64,000 nt of DNA from Vibrio pomeroyi (GTDB lineage: Bacteria; Pseudomonadota; Gammaproteobacteria; Enterobacterales; Vibrionaceae), in assembly GCF_024347595.1 (NCBI RefSeq), contig NZ_AP025507.1:372001-436000 (forward strand), given 5' to 3'. The position numbers and the translations under genes were made by a program. The notes under the pieces were generated by a model. That model searched no databases and was not told where the DNA came from. It saw only the letters and a list, made by a program, of their open reading frames with translations. Below, in pieces: positions 55,685 through 64,000 of the stretch. The number at the start of each line of letters is the position of its first letter. Position 1 is the stretch's first letter.

Positions 55685-57397
55685 ATGGAACAACGCTACG
55701 ATTATATTATCGTCGGCGCGGGTTCGGCCGGCTGTGTGTTAGCGGATAGGCTAACGGAAAGCGGTGAACATAGCGTTTTATTACTTGAAGCTGGTGGTAC
55801 GGATAAGAGTATTTTTATCCAGATGCCGACCGCGCTTTCTTACCCAATGAATACTGAAAAGTACGCTTGGCAATTTGAAACAGAGAAGGAGCCTGGCCTT
55901 GACGGGCGTGAACTGCACTGCCCACGTGGCAAGGTGTTAGGCGGCAGCTCATCGATCAATGGCATGGTTTACGTGCGTGGCCACGCGTGTGACTTCGACC
56001 AATGGGAAGAAGAGGGCGCAGCGGGTTGGAATTACCAAGCGTGTTTGCCTTACTTCCGCCGTGCTGAATCGTGGAACAAGGGTGGTGACGAATACCGTGG
56101 CGACAACGGACCTGTAGGTACATGTAACGGCAACGATATGGAGCTTAACCCGCTTTACCAAGCGTTCATCGATGCAGGTAAAGACGCCGGTTACCCAGAA
56201 ACTCAAGATTACAACGGCTACCAGCAAGAAGGCTTCGGCACTATGCACATGACGGTAGACAAGGGTGTTAGAGCCTCAACCTCTAACGCTTATCTGCGTC
56301 GTGCATTGAAGCGCTCAAACCTAACACTGAAGAAAGGCATCGTGGCTCGTCGTTTCTTACTTGAGTCACAAGACGTACAGGGTCAATCAAATTTGAAAGC
56401 GGTTGGTGTTGAGTTTGAAAAGTCAGGCAATACCCAAGTGGCCGTAGCGAACAAAGAAGTGATCTCTTCTGCGGGGTCTATCGGTTCTGTTCAACTGCTT
56501 CAACTATCTGGTATCGGCCCGAAAGCGGTGCTTGAAAAAGCGGGTGTTGAACTGAAACACGAACTGAGCGGCGTCGGTGAAAATCTGCAAGATCACCTAG
56601 AAGTTTACTTCCAATATCACTGTAACGAACCTATCACGCTTAACAGCAAGCTTGGCTTGGTGAGCAAGGGCATGATTGGCGCAGAGTGGATTCTGACGCG
56701 CAAAGGCTTGGGTGCGACCAATCACTTTGAATCGTGTGCGTTTATTCGTTCTCGCAAAGGATTGAAGTGGCCAAATATTCAATACCACTTCTTACCAGCC
56801 GCAATGCGTTACGACGGCCAAGCGGCCTTTGATGGCCACGGTTTCCAAGTACACGTTGGACCTAACAAGCCAGAGAGTCGCGGTACGGTTGCGATTACCT
56901 CTGCTGATCCGCATGCCAAACCAGAGATCATTTTCAATTACATCTCGACCGAGCAAGACCGCCAAGATTGGCGTGATTGTATTCGTCTGACTCGCGAAAT
57001 TCTGTCGCAACCTGCGATGGACTTTTACCGTGGTGAAGAAATTCAGCCGGGTCTAAACATTACTTCCGATGAAGCGATTGATGAGTGGGTTAAGCAGAAC
57101 GTTGAAAGTGCTTATCACCCTTCTTGTGGCTGCAAAATGGGTTCAGATAACGACCCAATGGCGGTGCTTGATGAAGAGTGTCGTGTTCGTGGCATTGATA
57201 ATCTGCGTGTTGTCGACTCGTCTGTTTTCCCTGTTATTCCAAACGGTAACTTGAACGCACCGACCATCATGGTTGCTGAGCGCGCTTCCGATTTGATTTT
57301 GGGGAAACCGATGCTTAAAGAACAAGACGTTCCAGTGTGGATTGCTCCGGAGTGGGAAGAAAAACAAAGAATCAATAAGCCAGTAAGAGAAGCTTAA
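55685..57397 (+). CDS. betA: Choline dehydrogenase
   Basis: The 570-residue GMC oxidoreductase has the FAD motif G-A-G-S-A-G-C (12-18), the [11 protein letters not shown] signature and the catalytic His in [10 protein letters not shown]. It oxidises choline to betaine aldehyde at the membrane with a quinone-type acceptor. It follows betB by 72 bases. Confidence 0.95.
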   Translation: MEQRYDYIIVGAGSAGCVLADRLTESGEHSVLLLEAGGTDKSIFIQMPTALSYPMNTEKYAWQFETEKEPGLDGRELHCPRGKVLGGSSSINGMVYVRGHACDFDQWEEEGAAGWNYQACLPYFRRAESWNKGGDEYRGDNGPVGTCNGNDMELNPLYQAFIDAGKDAGYPETQDYNGYQQEGFGTMHMTVDKGVRASTSNAYLRRALKRSNLTLKKGIVARRFLLESQDVQGQSNLKAVGVEFEKSGNTQVAVANKEVISSAGSIGSVQLLQLSGIGPKAVLEKAGVELKHELSGVGENLQDHLEVYFQYHCNEPITLNSKLGLVSKGMIGAEWILTRKGLGATNHFESCAFIRSRKGLKWPNIQYHFLPAAMRYDGQAAFDGHGFQVHVGPNKPESRGTVAITSADPHAKPEIIFNYISTEQDRQDWRDCIRLTREILSQPAMDFYRGEEIQPGLNITSDEAIDEWVKQNVESAYHPSCGCKMGSDNDPMAVLDEECRVRGIDNLRVVDSSVFPVIPNGNLNAPTIMVAERASDLILGKPMLKEQDVPVWIAPEWEEKQRINKPVREA

Positions 57398-57518
57398 GCC
57401 TCTGTTGCTGCTTAAAAAACAACAAAAATAGTAACACCAATCATAAGTCAAAAGTCAGCAGAACTGCCGCTATCCGTTTGAGATAGAGCAGCAAAAGGAA
57501 AGATCAAAAGGAACCATT

Positions 57519-58490
57519 ATGACGACTCTAAATATTCAGAACGTGGCGACAAAAACGTTAACAACACTCGCTATCAGCTCATTTGCATTTGCGGCTAACG
57601 CTTCTGTTGAGCCACAGCAATGTGAAAACGTGCGCTTTGCGGATGTCGGTTGGACAGACATCACCGCAACGACGGCAGTCACTTCTGAGCTACTGAAAGG
57701 CCTGGGCTACAAAACCAAAACAGACCTGCTTTCAGTACCCGTAACTTACTCTTCTATGGCCAATGGCGACATTGATGTATTCCTAGGTAACTGGATGCCA
57801 ACCATGGAAGGCGATATTGCTAAATATCGTGAAGCGGGCACTGTTGAAACCGTTCGTGCCAACCTTGAAGGTGCGAAATACACGCTCGCTGTACCTAAAT
57901 ACGTGTACGACGCGGGTGTGAAAAGTTTCGCAGACCTAGCAACGCATGCCGACAAATTTAAAGACCGCATCTACGGCATTGAGCCTGGTAACGATGGTAA
58001 CCGCCTAATCCAATCGATGATCGATTCTGACGCATTTGGTCTAAAAGACTTCAGCCTAGTTGAATCAAGTGAAGCGGGTATGGTGTCGCAAGTATCACGC
58101 GCAGCACGTCGCAGCCAATGGATTGTTTACCTTGGCTGGGCACCACACCCAATGAACAGTAACGTTGAGATGGAATACCTATCTGGTGGTGACGACTTCT
58201 TCGGTCCGAACTACGGTGGCGCAAATGTTTACACCAATGTTCGTTCAAACTACCTGTCTGAGTGTTCAAACGTCGGTCAGCTTCTACAGAACCTAGAGTT
58301 CACTCTAGAGATGGAAAACCAGCTGATGGAAGAGATTCTGAACCAGAATGTGAAGCCTGAAAAAGCGGCGCAACAATGGTTGAACAGTAATCCACAACAA
58401 GTGGAAGCTTGGTTAGACAACGTAAAAACGCATAAAGGCGAATCAGCGACTCAAGCCGTTACTGAATACCTAAAACAAGTTAAAGCTTAG
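57519..58490 (+). CDS. choX: Choline ABC transporter substrate-binding protein
   Basis: The 323-residue periplasmic protein has a signal peptide (about 1-29, ending A-N-A) and the OpuAC/ChoX pattern V-R-F-A-D-V-G-W-T-D-I-T, G-N-W-M-P-T-M and L-G-W-A-P-H-P-M-N, the Trp residues lining the quaternary-amine cage. It should bind choline (or glycine betaine). The W and V subunits follow, so this is an osmolyte or precursor importer feeding BetA/BetB. In V. harveyi the equivalent genes are called proXWV. Confidence 0.88.
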   Translation: MTTLNIQNVATKTLTTLAISSFAFAANASVEPQQCENVRFADVGWTDITATTAVTSELLKGLGYKTKTDLLSVPVTYSSMANGDIDVFLGNWMPTMEGDIAKYREAGTVETVRANLEGAKYTLAVPKYVYDAGVKSFADLATHADKFKDRIYGIEPGNDGNRLIQSMIDSDAFGLKDFSLVESSEAGMVSQVSRAARRSQWIVYLGWAPHPMNSNVEMEYLSGGDDFFGPNYGGANVYTNVRSNYLSECSNVGQLLQNLEFTLEMENQLMEEILNQNVKPEKAAQQWLNSNPQQVEAWLDNVKTHKGESATQAVTEYLKQVKA

Positions 58491-58585
58491 TTCTACCTAT
58501 CTCAACAGCTACATAAATAATAAAGGTGGGCTTGCCAATGTATCGATTGGTTTGAAGTAGCCCACCCATAATAAAAGGCAATATT

Positions 58586-59428
58586 GTGAATTTTATTACG
58601 GAAAACAAAATCCCTGTCGGACAATGGATGGAAGCTGGTGTTGACTGGTTAACAATCAACGCAGCAGGCTTTTTTGATGCTATTTCTATCTTTTTAGAAA
58701 CCGTTATTCTGTTTTTAGTCGATGTATTTAAATGGATGCCGCCTGCGTTGCCAATCGTGATTACCGCTGCGATCGCTTGGTATTTACACCGTAAATTGTC
58801 GCTGGTGATCTTCGTTGTCGCGGCGCTTCTGACCATCCTCAACCTTGGCTATTGGCAAGAAATGCTGGAAACCTTTGTTCTCGTCTTTGCGGCGACAACG
58901 ATTTCCGTATTAATTGGCGTTCCGGTTGGCATCATGGCAGCACACCGCCCTTGGCTGTACACGTTACTGCGCCCAATCCTCGATTTAATGCAGACGGTCC
59001 CTACGTTTGTGTACCTTATCCCGACCTTGGTGCTATTCGGCTTAGGCATTGTTCCGGGCTTAATCTCGACCATTATTTTTGCTATTGCCGCGCCAATACG
59101 TTTGACGTACTTAGGCGTGACTAAAGTTCCTGAAGAGTTGATTGAAGCCGGTAAAGCCTTTGGTGCTAGTCGCATGAAGTTGCTGCTCAAAGTGGAATTA
59201 CCTGCGGCTCTACCAAGCATTATGGCAGGTGTTACTCAGTGCATCATGTTGTCGCTTTCGATGGTGGTTATCGCCGCTCTTGTCGGTGCTGATGGGCTTG
59301 GTAAGCCAGTTGTTCGTGCATTGAACACAGTAAACATCTCACAAGGTTTTGAAGCCGGACTGGCGATTGTATTAGTCGCTATCATTCTTGATCGCTTGTG
59401 CAAAACACCCAATCAGAAGGAGGCTTAA
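58586..59428 (+). CDS. choW: Choline ABC transporter permease
   Basis: The 280-residue permease has six to seven helices, with the T-V-P-T-F-V-Y-L-I-P and E-A-G-K-A-F-G-A-S-R cytoplasmic EAA loop typical of ProW/OpuAB. The start is GTG at 58586 with AAAAGG eight bases upstream. It ends two bases before the ATPase gene. Confidence 0.88.
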   Translation: MNFITENKIPVGQWMEAGVDWLTINAAGFFDAISIFLETVILFLVDVFKWMPPALPIVITAAIAWYLHRKLSLVIFVVAALLTILNLGYWQEMLETFVLVFAATTISVLIGVPVGIMAAHRPWLYTLLRPILDLMQTVPTFVYLIPTLVLFGLGIVPGLISTIIFAIAAPIRLTYLGVTKVPEELIEAGKAFGASRMKLLLKVELPAALPSIMAGVTQCIMLSLSMVVIAALVGADGLGKPVVRALNTVNISQGFEAGLAIVLVAIILDRLCKTPNQKEA

Positions 59429-59430
59429 TC

Positions 59431-60645
59431 ATGTCTAGCACTCAGAAAAAAAAGACAATGGACGCGATTACCATTAAAAACCTTGATGTTGTTTTTGGTG
59501 ATAAGTCGAAGCAAGCGCTCGAGCTACTCGACCAAGGGAAAACTCGTCAAGAGATCATTGATGAAACTGGTCAAGTCGTGGGCGTAGATAATGTATCTCT
59601 CACGGTTGAAGAAGGTGAGATCTGCGTGCTGATGGGCTTATCGGGCTCGGGTAAATCTTCATTACTTCGTGCTGTGAATGGTTTGAATGAGATCAGCCGT
59701 GGTTCATTGGCAATCAAAGATGGCGATAAGCTAGTTGATTTGGGTGAGCAGTGCGATGAAGCGACACTGCGTCATTTACGCACACACCGCGTTTCTATGG
59801 TGTTCCAAAAATTTGCCTTAATGCCTTGGTTAAACGTGTTAGATAACGTGGCGTTTGGTCTTGAAATGCAAGGTGTCGCCAAAGATGTTCGTCGTGCGAA
59901 GGCGCGTGAACAGCTTGAAATGGTTGGCTTAGCCGAATGGGAAACGAAATTCCCACATGAGCTTTCTGGTGGTATGCAGCAACGTGTCGGTTTGGCGCGT
60001 GCCTTTGCCATGGATACTGACATTCTACTAATGGATGAACCGTTTTCGGCGCTTGACCCATTGATTCGAGCTCAACTGCAAGATGAACTGATTACGTTGC
60101 AAAACAAACTCAACAAAACGATTCTGTTCGTGAGTCACGACCTTGATGAAGCGTTGAAGATTGGTAACAACATCGCAATCATGGAATCTGGCAAACTGAT
60201 CCAACACGGTAAGCCGGAAGAGATCGTACTGACGCCGAAAACGGAATATGTGAAGGACTTTGTTGCTCACACCAACCCGTTGAATGTGCTTAAAGGTCGC
60301 TCTTTGATGCAGCCTCTTGATTCGCTGACGCAAGAGAATGAAAGCTGGAAGATCTGCGATTCTAAAGACCTCTGGATTGAACAGAGTGAAGGTGCTTTAT
60401 CGGTCAAAGGTGAATCTACTTTGGCGCTTGTCGAGTGGAGCGAGTCAGATGACTTAGCGGCGATCAGCGCGTCGAGTGTCGTGGTCACAAGCCCTGAAAT
60501 TGGCATGCGTGATGCGATTAAGCTCAAGCAGATCAGTAATCATCCGATTTTGCTGGTTGAAGACAATCAATTGGTTGGGATCTTGGATAACAGCGAGTTC
60601 TACAACGCGCTGACAGGTAATTTTCAACTAAACAGTGCTGCTTAG
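59431..60645 (+). CDS. choV: Choline ABC transporter ATP-binding protein
   Basis: The 404-residue ATPase has Walker A (L-S-G-S-G-K-S-S), signature L-S-G-G-M-Q-Q-R and Walker B (I-L-L-M-D-E-P-F), and a C-terminal CBS-like extension (about 290-400) as in ProV/OpuAA, which couples activity to ionic strength. The N-terminus has the ProV-type helical extension (about 20-50; L-E-L-L-D-Q-G-K-T-R). An in-frame ATG at 59398 overlaps choW, but AAGGAGG seven bases before ATG 59431 decides the start. Confidence 0.9.
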   Translation: MSSTQKKKTMDAITIKNLDVVFGDKSKQALELLDQGKTRQEIIDETGQVVGVDNVSLTVEEGEICVLMGLSGSGKSSLLRAVNGLNEISRGSLAIKDGDKLVDLGEQCDEATLRHLRTHRVSMVFQKFALMPWLNVLDNVAFGLEMQGVAKDVRRAKAREQLEMVGLAEWETKFPHELSGGMQQRVGLARAFAMDTDILLMDEPFSALDPLIRAQLQDELITLQNKLNKTILFVSHDLDEALKIGNNIAIMESGKLIQHGKPEEIVLTPKTEYVKDFVAHTNPLNVLKGRSLMQPLDSLTQENESWKICDSKDLWIEQSEGALSVKGESTLALVEWSESDDLAAISASSVVVTSPEIGMRDAIKLKQISNHPILLVEDNQLVGILDNSEFYNALTGNFQLNSAA

Positions 60646-61006
60646 TCTTTTGAACTAAAATAGTCAGATATCGAAACATTTAATAGGTAGTGGGGCCATC
60701 ACAATCTCCCTACCTATTTGACGGCTCTGCTTTTTTATTTGTTAACGACTTCTGGCTTTTTGTTACCTTGTTAGCCGATATAAGAGCGAAAATCGTGACT
60801 CATTGAGCAAAAGTGTTGCCCTGCGCAAATTCAGAGGCATAGAAAAGATTGAGAATAGTATGAACATCAGTACAATGCGGAAAAATTAATGACGTAATTT
60901 ATCAATTTACAGTGTAATTTGAGCGGTCCTGACTCCGATTTCATGAGAGTTCTTCGCTTCGACACTGTAAAACCACTCACAGTATATTAGTACAAAGGTC
61001 TGCATC
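60646..61006. other. Intergenic region, choV / MarR gene
   Basis: About 360 bases contain the bet operon terminator (60682-60718) and the MarR promoter. No other element was recognised. Confidence 0.5.
60682..60718 (+). terminator. Terminator of the bet/cho operon
   Basis: AATAGGTAG (60682-60690) pairs with CTACCTATT (60710-60718), with a smaller GG/CC part inside. A TTTTTTATTT run follows about 20 bases later. Confidence 0.65.
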
Positions 61007-61489
61007 TTGGACAAACATGACGAAATCCTAGTCGCTATTCGACAAATTATTCGCGCTATCGATTTACACTCGAAAAAGCTGAGTAAAGAGTATGGTTTGA
61101 CTGGCCCTCAATTAATTCTAATGAGAGCAATCCAAGAAATGGGTAATGTGACGATCAAAGAATTGTCGAATCACACCAATGTAAGCCAAGCCACAACCAC
61201 GACGATCATCGATCGCCTAGAGTTGAATGGTTACGTACAACGTATCCGTAGTGTTGCTGACCGTCGTAAAGTGCATGCGAACTTGACGGAAAAAGGCCAA
61301 GAGCTGCTAAACAATGCGCCACCGCCGCTGCAAGATAACTTCGTTAAAAAATTCCAAAACCTAGAGCCGTGGGAGCAAAGCCTACTGCTTTCTTCGATGC
61401 AACGCGTGTCGTCGATGATGAATGCAGAAGACATCGACGCTGCACCAGTTCTACAGCTTGAAGGCATTGCCAACGTTGCTAAGAGCTAG
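61007..61489 (+). CDS. MarR family transcriptional regulator
   Basis: The 160-residue protein has the MarR winged helix (about 30-115): L-T-G-P-Q-L-I-L-M-R-A-I, I-K-E-L-S-N-H-T-N-V-S-Q-A-T-T-T-T-I-I-D-R-L and the wing R-S-V-A-D-R-R-K-V-H. The only suitable start is TTG at 61007, with AAAGG eight bases before it; the next Met lies inside the HTH. It follows the choline operon and its targets are unknown; a role in osmolyte control is possible (EctR/CosR-type regulators are MarR proteins of this length) and would deserve comparison with Vibrio CosR. Confidence 0.88.
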   Translation: MDKHDEILVAIRQIIRAIDLHSKKLSKEYGLTGPQLILMRAIQEMGNVTIKELSNHTNVSQATTTTIIDRLELNGYVQRIRSVADRRKVHANLTEKGQELLNNAPPPLQDNFVKKFQNLEPWEQSLLLSSMQRVSSMMNAEDIDAAPVLQLEGIANVAKS

Positions 61490-61538
61490 TTAACTAGTTG
61501 GATTAATTGTTTAAAAACAATGCATTAAGATAACATTT

Positions 61539-61565
61539 AATGGTCGCTTTAAGCGGCCATTTTTG
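61539..61565 (+). terminator. Intrinsic terminator after the MarR gene
   Basis: AATGGTCGC and GCGGCCATT pair (one wobble) and run into TTTTT. Confidence 0.85.
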
Positions 61566-61720
61566 ATCCTGCTACCCCCCATTTATCTGGTTATATCAGC
61601 CTGATTTGTCTTTTCTTTATCTTTTTCTTCTTCCCACTTTTTCAAATTTACTACCTGTTATTTATTCAATATCTAGCCACTTCTTTCAGACAGCATTGAC
61701 GATTCTCTGACAAAATAACA

Positions 61721-61738
61721 CTAGACCGACCGGTTTGT
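61721..61738. promoter_or_regulatory. TetR-type operator, copy 1
   Basis: CTAGACCGACCGGTTTGT contains ACCG-AC-CGGT, the symmetric core of a TetR-family operator, with AGACCG/CGGTTT arms. It lies about 40 bases before the aldehyde dehydrogenase start. An identical 18-base copy precedes the alcohol dehydrogenase gene. Confidence 0.7.
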
Positions 61739-61778
61739 TGTGTATTATTGTGTGTCTCTCTTAACCACGAGGTGATGT

Positions 61779-63194
61779 ATGAAACATGAATTGACGGCTA
61801 CACAAATGACAGTGACGTTGAAGAGTATGCAGGAAGCTTTTGCAGATGATCCGATGCCCACTGTGCCGGTGAGAATAGAACAGTTGCTTGCGCTGAAATC
61901 TGCTCTTATCGATTACACAGACCGTTTGTGTGTCGCGGTAAGTGAGGACTATGGTCACCGCAGTCGACAAGATACTTTGATGGCCGACATACTTCCTTGC
62001 TTAGGAAATATTGATCACACCATCGAGTGTTTGCCGCATTGGTCGACATCTTCCATTCGCCACTCAGGCCCTTTGCTTTCAACTTCGCGTGTTGAAGTGG
62101 TTTATCAGCCTAAAGGCGTAGTGGGGATCATTGCCCCGTGGAATTTCCCTATCATGTTGTCGGTTGGCCCGCTCATTTCAGCCTTGGCGGCAGGTAATCG
62201 AGCCATGATCAAAATGAGTGAATTTACGCCAGCAACCAATGACGTTTTAAGACAGTTATTGGATGAAGTTTTCAATGTCGATGAGGTGTGCTTGGTTGAA
62301 GGTGAGGTTGAAATTGCTGCTGCGTTTTCCGCGTTGCCGTTTGATCACCTTCTGTTTACGGGTTCAACCCAAGTGGGTCGTCAAGTGATGAAATCAGCGG
62401 CTGACACGTTAACTCCCGTCACTCTTGAACTTGGTGGCAAGTCGCCAGTTATCGTGGCAGAAGACATGCCGATCGATATTGCGGTCGAGCGAATCATTTA
62501 CGGAAAAAGCCTCAATAACGGTCAAGTATGCGTTGCGCCTGACTACGTATTGCTGCCTGAAGATAAGCTCGAAGGTTTTATTAAGGAATATAAAAAACAG
62601 TACCAACTGCTGTTTGATGAAGGGGTCTATTCCGAGAATTTGACGTCCCTAATTAACCCTCGCCAATGCGACCGCATCGTGGGTTTGTTGAATGAAGAAC
62701 AACAAGCAGGAACGCGAACCGTGGCCTGCCATGACGACGCGATGGACTTAGATTGCCAACGACTGGTGACGCATCTGATTGTAGAGCCAAGCCTGTCATC
62801 CAAGGTGATGAACGAAGAGATTTTCGGCCCGCTATTACCGTTGATTACGTATCGCAATATTGAAGAGGCGTTCCAAATCATCAATAGCAAACCAAGGCCT
62901 TTGGCGCTGTATCTGATGAGCTTTGATTTAAGTTTACAGTCTCAGGTTAAGCACCAAGTTCATTCCGGAGGAATGTGTATCAATGACTGTGTTTTCCACT
63001 TGGCGGTAGACGACGCGCCGTTTGGTGGCATTGGTGAATCAGGGCTGGGCAATTATCACGGTAAAGAAGGTTTTCTTACTTTCTCTCATGCCAAAACCGT
63101 ATTGGAAACAGGCTTAGATCACCGTGTTAAGCATCTGTTTTCAAAAGAAGACAACGAATTAAAAACAGCAGTGATGAGCATGCTAGGCAAGTAA
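61779..63194 (+). CDS. Aldehyde dehydrogenase (coniferyl aldehyde dehydrogenase type)
   Basis: The 471-residue enzyme has G-I-I-A-P-W-N-F-P at the coenzyme site, the Glu in T-L-E-L-G-G-K-S-P and the Cys in L-N-N-G-Q-V-C-V-A-P-D-Y-V. The D-Y-V-L after the catalytic Cys and the shortened N-terminus place it with CalB-type/long-chain aldehyde dehydrogenases. It oxidises a fatty or aromatic aldehyde. With a small membrane protein and an alcohol dehydrogenase following, the cluster looks made for an alcohol-aldehyde-acid sequence. GAGGTG precedes the ATG. Confidence 0.87.
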   Translation: MKHELTATQMTVTLKSMQEAFADDPMPTVPVRIEQLLALKSALIDYTDRLCVAVSEDYGHRSRQDTLMADILPCLGNIDHTIECLPHWSTSSIRHSGPLLSTSRVEVVYQPKGVVGIIAPWNFPIMLSVGPLISALAAGNRAMIKMSEFTPATNDVLRQLLDEVFNVDEVCLVEGEVEIAAAFSALPFDHLLFTGSTQVGRQVMKSAADTLTPVTLELGGKSPVIVAEDMPIDIAVERIIYGKSLNNGQVCVAPDYVLLPEDKLEGFIKEYKKQYQLLFDEGVYSENLTSLINPRQCDRIVGLLNEEQQAGTRTVACHDDAMDLDCQRLVTHLIVEPSLSSKVMNEEIFGPLLPLITYRNIEEAFQIINSKPRPLALYLMSFDLSLQSQVKHQVHSGGMCINDCVFHLAVDDAPFGGIGESGLGNYHGKEGFLTFSHAKTVLETGLDHRVKHLFSKEDNELKTAVMSMLGK

Positions 63195-63246
63195 ATCACA
63201 CCTGACATTCAGCTATTTATTTTAGAAACTATTCAAGAGGTTATTT

Positions 63247-63690
63247 ATGTTGGAACGTTTTTTTGAAAGAACCATGAAATCGTATTTGATGATTACTGGA
63301 TTCTTAACCGCCACTGCTTTTTCCACCTTTTTGGCACCGGATTGGAGTATGCAGACCCTGTTTTCGTACAACGATACAATGATGGAAAATAAAGAGTATC
63401 TGTTGGGTACTTATCAGCACTGGGGTGTGATGGTTGGCTGTATTGGTGTGTTGCTGATGTTCTCGGCCAAGTACAAATCGCTGCGCACTTCGACCATGAT
63501 TTACAGCGCATTTGAGAAGTCGATGTTTGTTGGCATCTTCTTATACAACGTCTGCATTAATGACTATGAGTGGTTTTATGGTTGGAGTGGTGTGTTTGCG
63601 CTCGATGCGTTTGTGACCGTCTACTCTTTGGTTTATCTCTACTACTATCTCAACCGAGACAAAACAAAGGTACCCGCTCACTTGCGTTAA
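63247..63690 (+). CDS. Four-helix membrane protein of unknown function
   Basis: The 147-residue product has four hydrophobic helices (about 12-30, 60-78, 85-105, 115-135) with few charges and several conserved-looking aromatics (Y-Q-H-W-G, N-D-Y-E-W-F-Y-G-W). I do not recognise the family. It lies 52 bases after the aldehyde dehydrogenase and ends at a terminator, so it is cotranscribed with it. AAGAGGTTATTT precedes the ATG. It may move or bind a hydrophobic substrate; that is a guess. Confidence 0.78.
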   Translation: MLERFFERTMKSYLMITGFLTATAFSTFLAPDWSMQTLFSYNDTMMENKEYLLGTYQHWGVMVGCIGVLLMFSAKYKSLRTSTMIYSAFEKSMFVGIFLYNVCINDYEWFYGWSGVFALDAFVTVYSLVYLYYYLNRDKTKVPAHLR

Positions 63691-63725
63691 CCTTTGTCGT
63701 TCAACTCGTTGAATCTAATATTCCT

Positions 63726-63750
63726 AAGCCCGCATTTGCGGGCTTTTTTC
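63726..63750 (+). terminator. Intrinsic terminator after the membrane protein gene
   Basis: AAGCCCGC, ATTT, GCGGGCTT followed by TTTT is a compact, strong stem. Confidence 0.9.
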
Positions 63751-63806
63751 GTTTTCGACAAATGATCCTCAATGATCTTAATTGACATATCTTTGACATT
63801 AACACC

Positions 63807-63824
63807 CTAGACCGACCGGTTTGT
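63807..63824. promoter_or_regulatory. TetR-type operator, copy 2
   Basis: The 18 bases CTAGACCGACCGGTTTGT are identical to those at 61721-61738. They lie about 45 bases before the alcohol dehydrogenase start, with a TTGACA-like -35 (63792-63798) upstream, so the repressor would block RNA polymerase. Confidence 0.7.
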
Positions 63825-63867
63825 ATTGGTTATTGTTTAGTCATCAAACATAAACGAGGTAAACACC

Positions 63868-64000
63868 ATGACTACCAATAACTTTAACTTTCAACTGAAA
63901 ACCATTGTTCATGCTCAAGAGAACGGCATCGAAAATATCCCTTCTTTGTTTGCTCGCTTAGGTGCAAAAAGAGTCGTACTTTTTTCTGACAAAGGTTTGG
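63868..64000 (+). CDS. Iron-containing alcohol dehydrogenase, N-terminus (cut by window end)
   Basis: The first 44 codons are present, beginning M-T-T-N-N-F-N-F-Q-L-K-T-I and continuing G-A-K-R-V-V-L-F-S-D-K-G-L. The V-V-L-F-S-D-K-G-L strand-turn is typical of the nucleotide-binding start of group III (iron-type) alcohol dehydrogenases. GAGGTAAACACC supplies a ribosome site. It shares its operator with the aldehyde dehydrogenase gene, so it probably makes that enzyme's substrate. Confidence 0.7.
   Translation, partial: MTTNNFNFQLKTIVHAQENGIENIPSLFARLGAKRVVLFSDKGL

Overview
The window looks like chromosomal DNA of a marine Vibrio; the proteins suggest a Splendidus- or Harveyi-type species, but I cannot tell which replicon. 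The basis is a vibriolysin-type M4 protease next to a Vibrio-type M28 aminopeptidase, a betIBA operon followed by a choline ABC transporter, several TRAP transporters, an LruC-domain secreted protein, an EptA lipid A transferase, and AT-rich intergenic DNA with strong Shine-Dalgarno sites. I found no rRNA, tRNA, insertion sequence, phage gene or CRISPR array.

Layout. 1-13.8 kb is a mixed housekeeping/accessory stretch: SnoaL-like secreted protein, small Cys-rich protein, an unusually small 56-residue gene, Lrp regulator, DUF445 membrane protein, ABC exporter, CtlX-type arginine-deiminase relative, lipase-like hydrolase, a CorA/ZntB-like + short MscS pair, EptA, outer-membrane barrel, isochorismatase-fold hydrolase and a P-loop ATPase. 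13.8-24.2 kb is a coherent catabolic island: RpiR regulator, PLP D-amino-acid deaminase, D-aminoacylase, RidA, sodium symporter, PfkB kinase, KDPG aldolase and an exported GH20 hexosaminidase. Read as a pathway this fits uptake and breakdown of N-acetylglucosaminate, the C1-oxidised end of chitin made by lytic polysaccharide monooxygenases. 24.3-32.8 kb is a DctB/DctD-like two-component pair beside a TAXI-type TRAP transporter and L-2-hydroxyglutarate oxidase; the transporter gene has a textbook sigma-54 promoter and three copies of an 18-bp element upstream.

33-41.5 kb holds two secreted proteases, a small lipoprotein, a sensor kinase/response regulator pair and a lipoprotein with an apparent ClpP-like fold. 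41.8-50.6 kb is a second catabolic island: diaminopropionate ammonia-lyase, an AsnC regulator, an EutA-like racemase-fold protein, an M20 amidohydrolase, a TeaA-like TRAP system and an M24 peptidase-fold hydrolase. It resembles ectoine-utilisation loci in part but lacks their key enzymes, so its substrate is open. 50.8-53 kb encodes an LruC protein and a Gly-rich lipoprotein. 53.4-60.6 kb is betI-betB-betA-choX-choW-choV, making glycine betaine from imported choline, with a BetI-type operator in front of betI. 61-64 kb has a MarR regulator, then an aldehyde dehydrogenase, a four-helix membrane protein and the start of an iron-type alcohol dehydrogenase; both dehydrogenase genes are preceded by the same 18-bp operator-like sequence.

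Coordinates are taken by reading the sequence; motif residue numbers refer to the start I chose. Functional names are from family recognition by eye, without database search.
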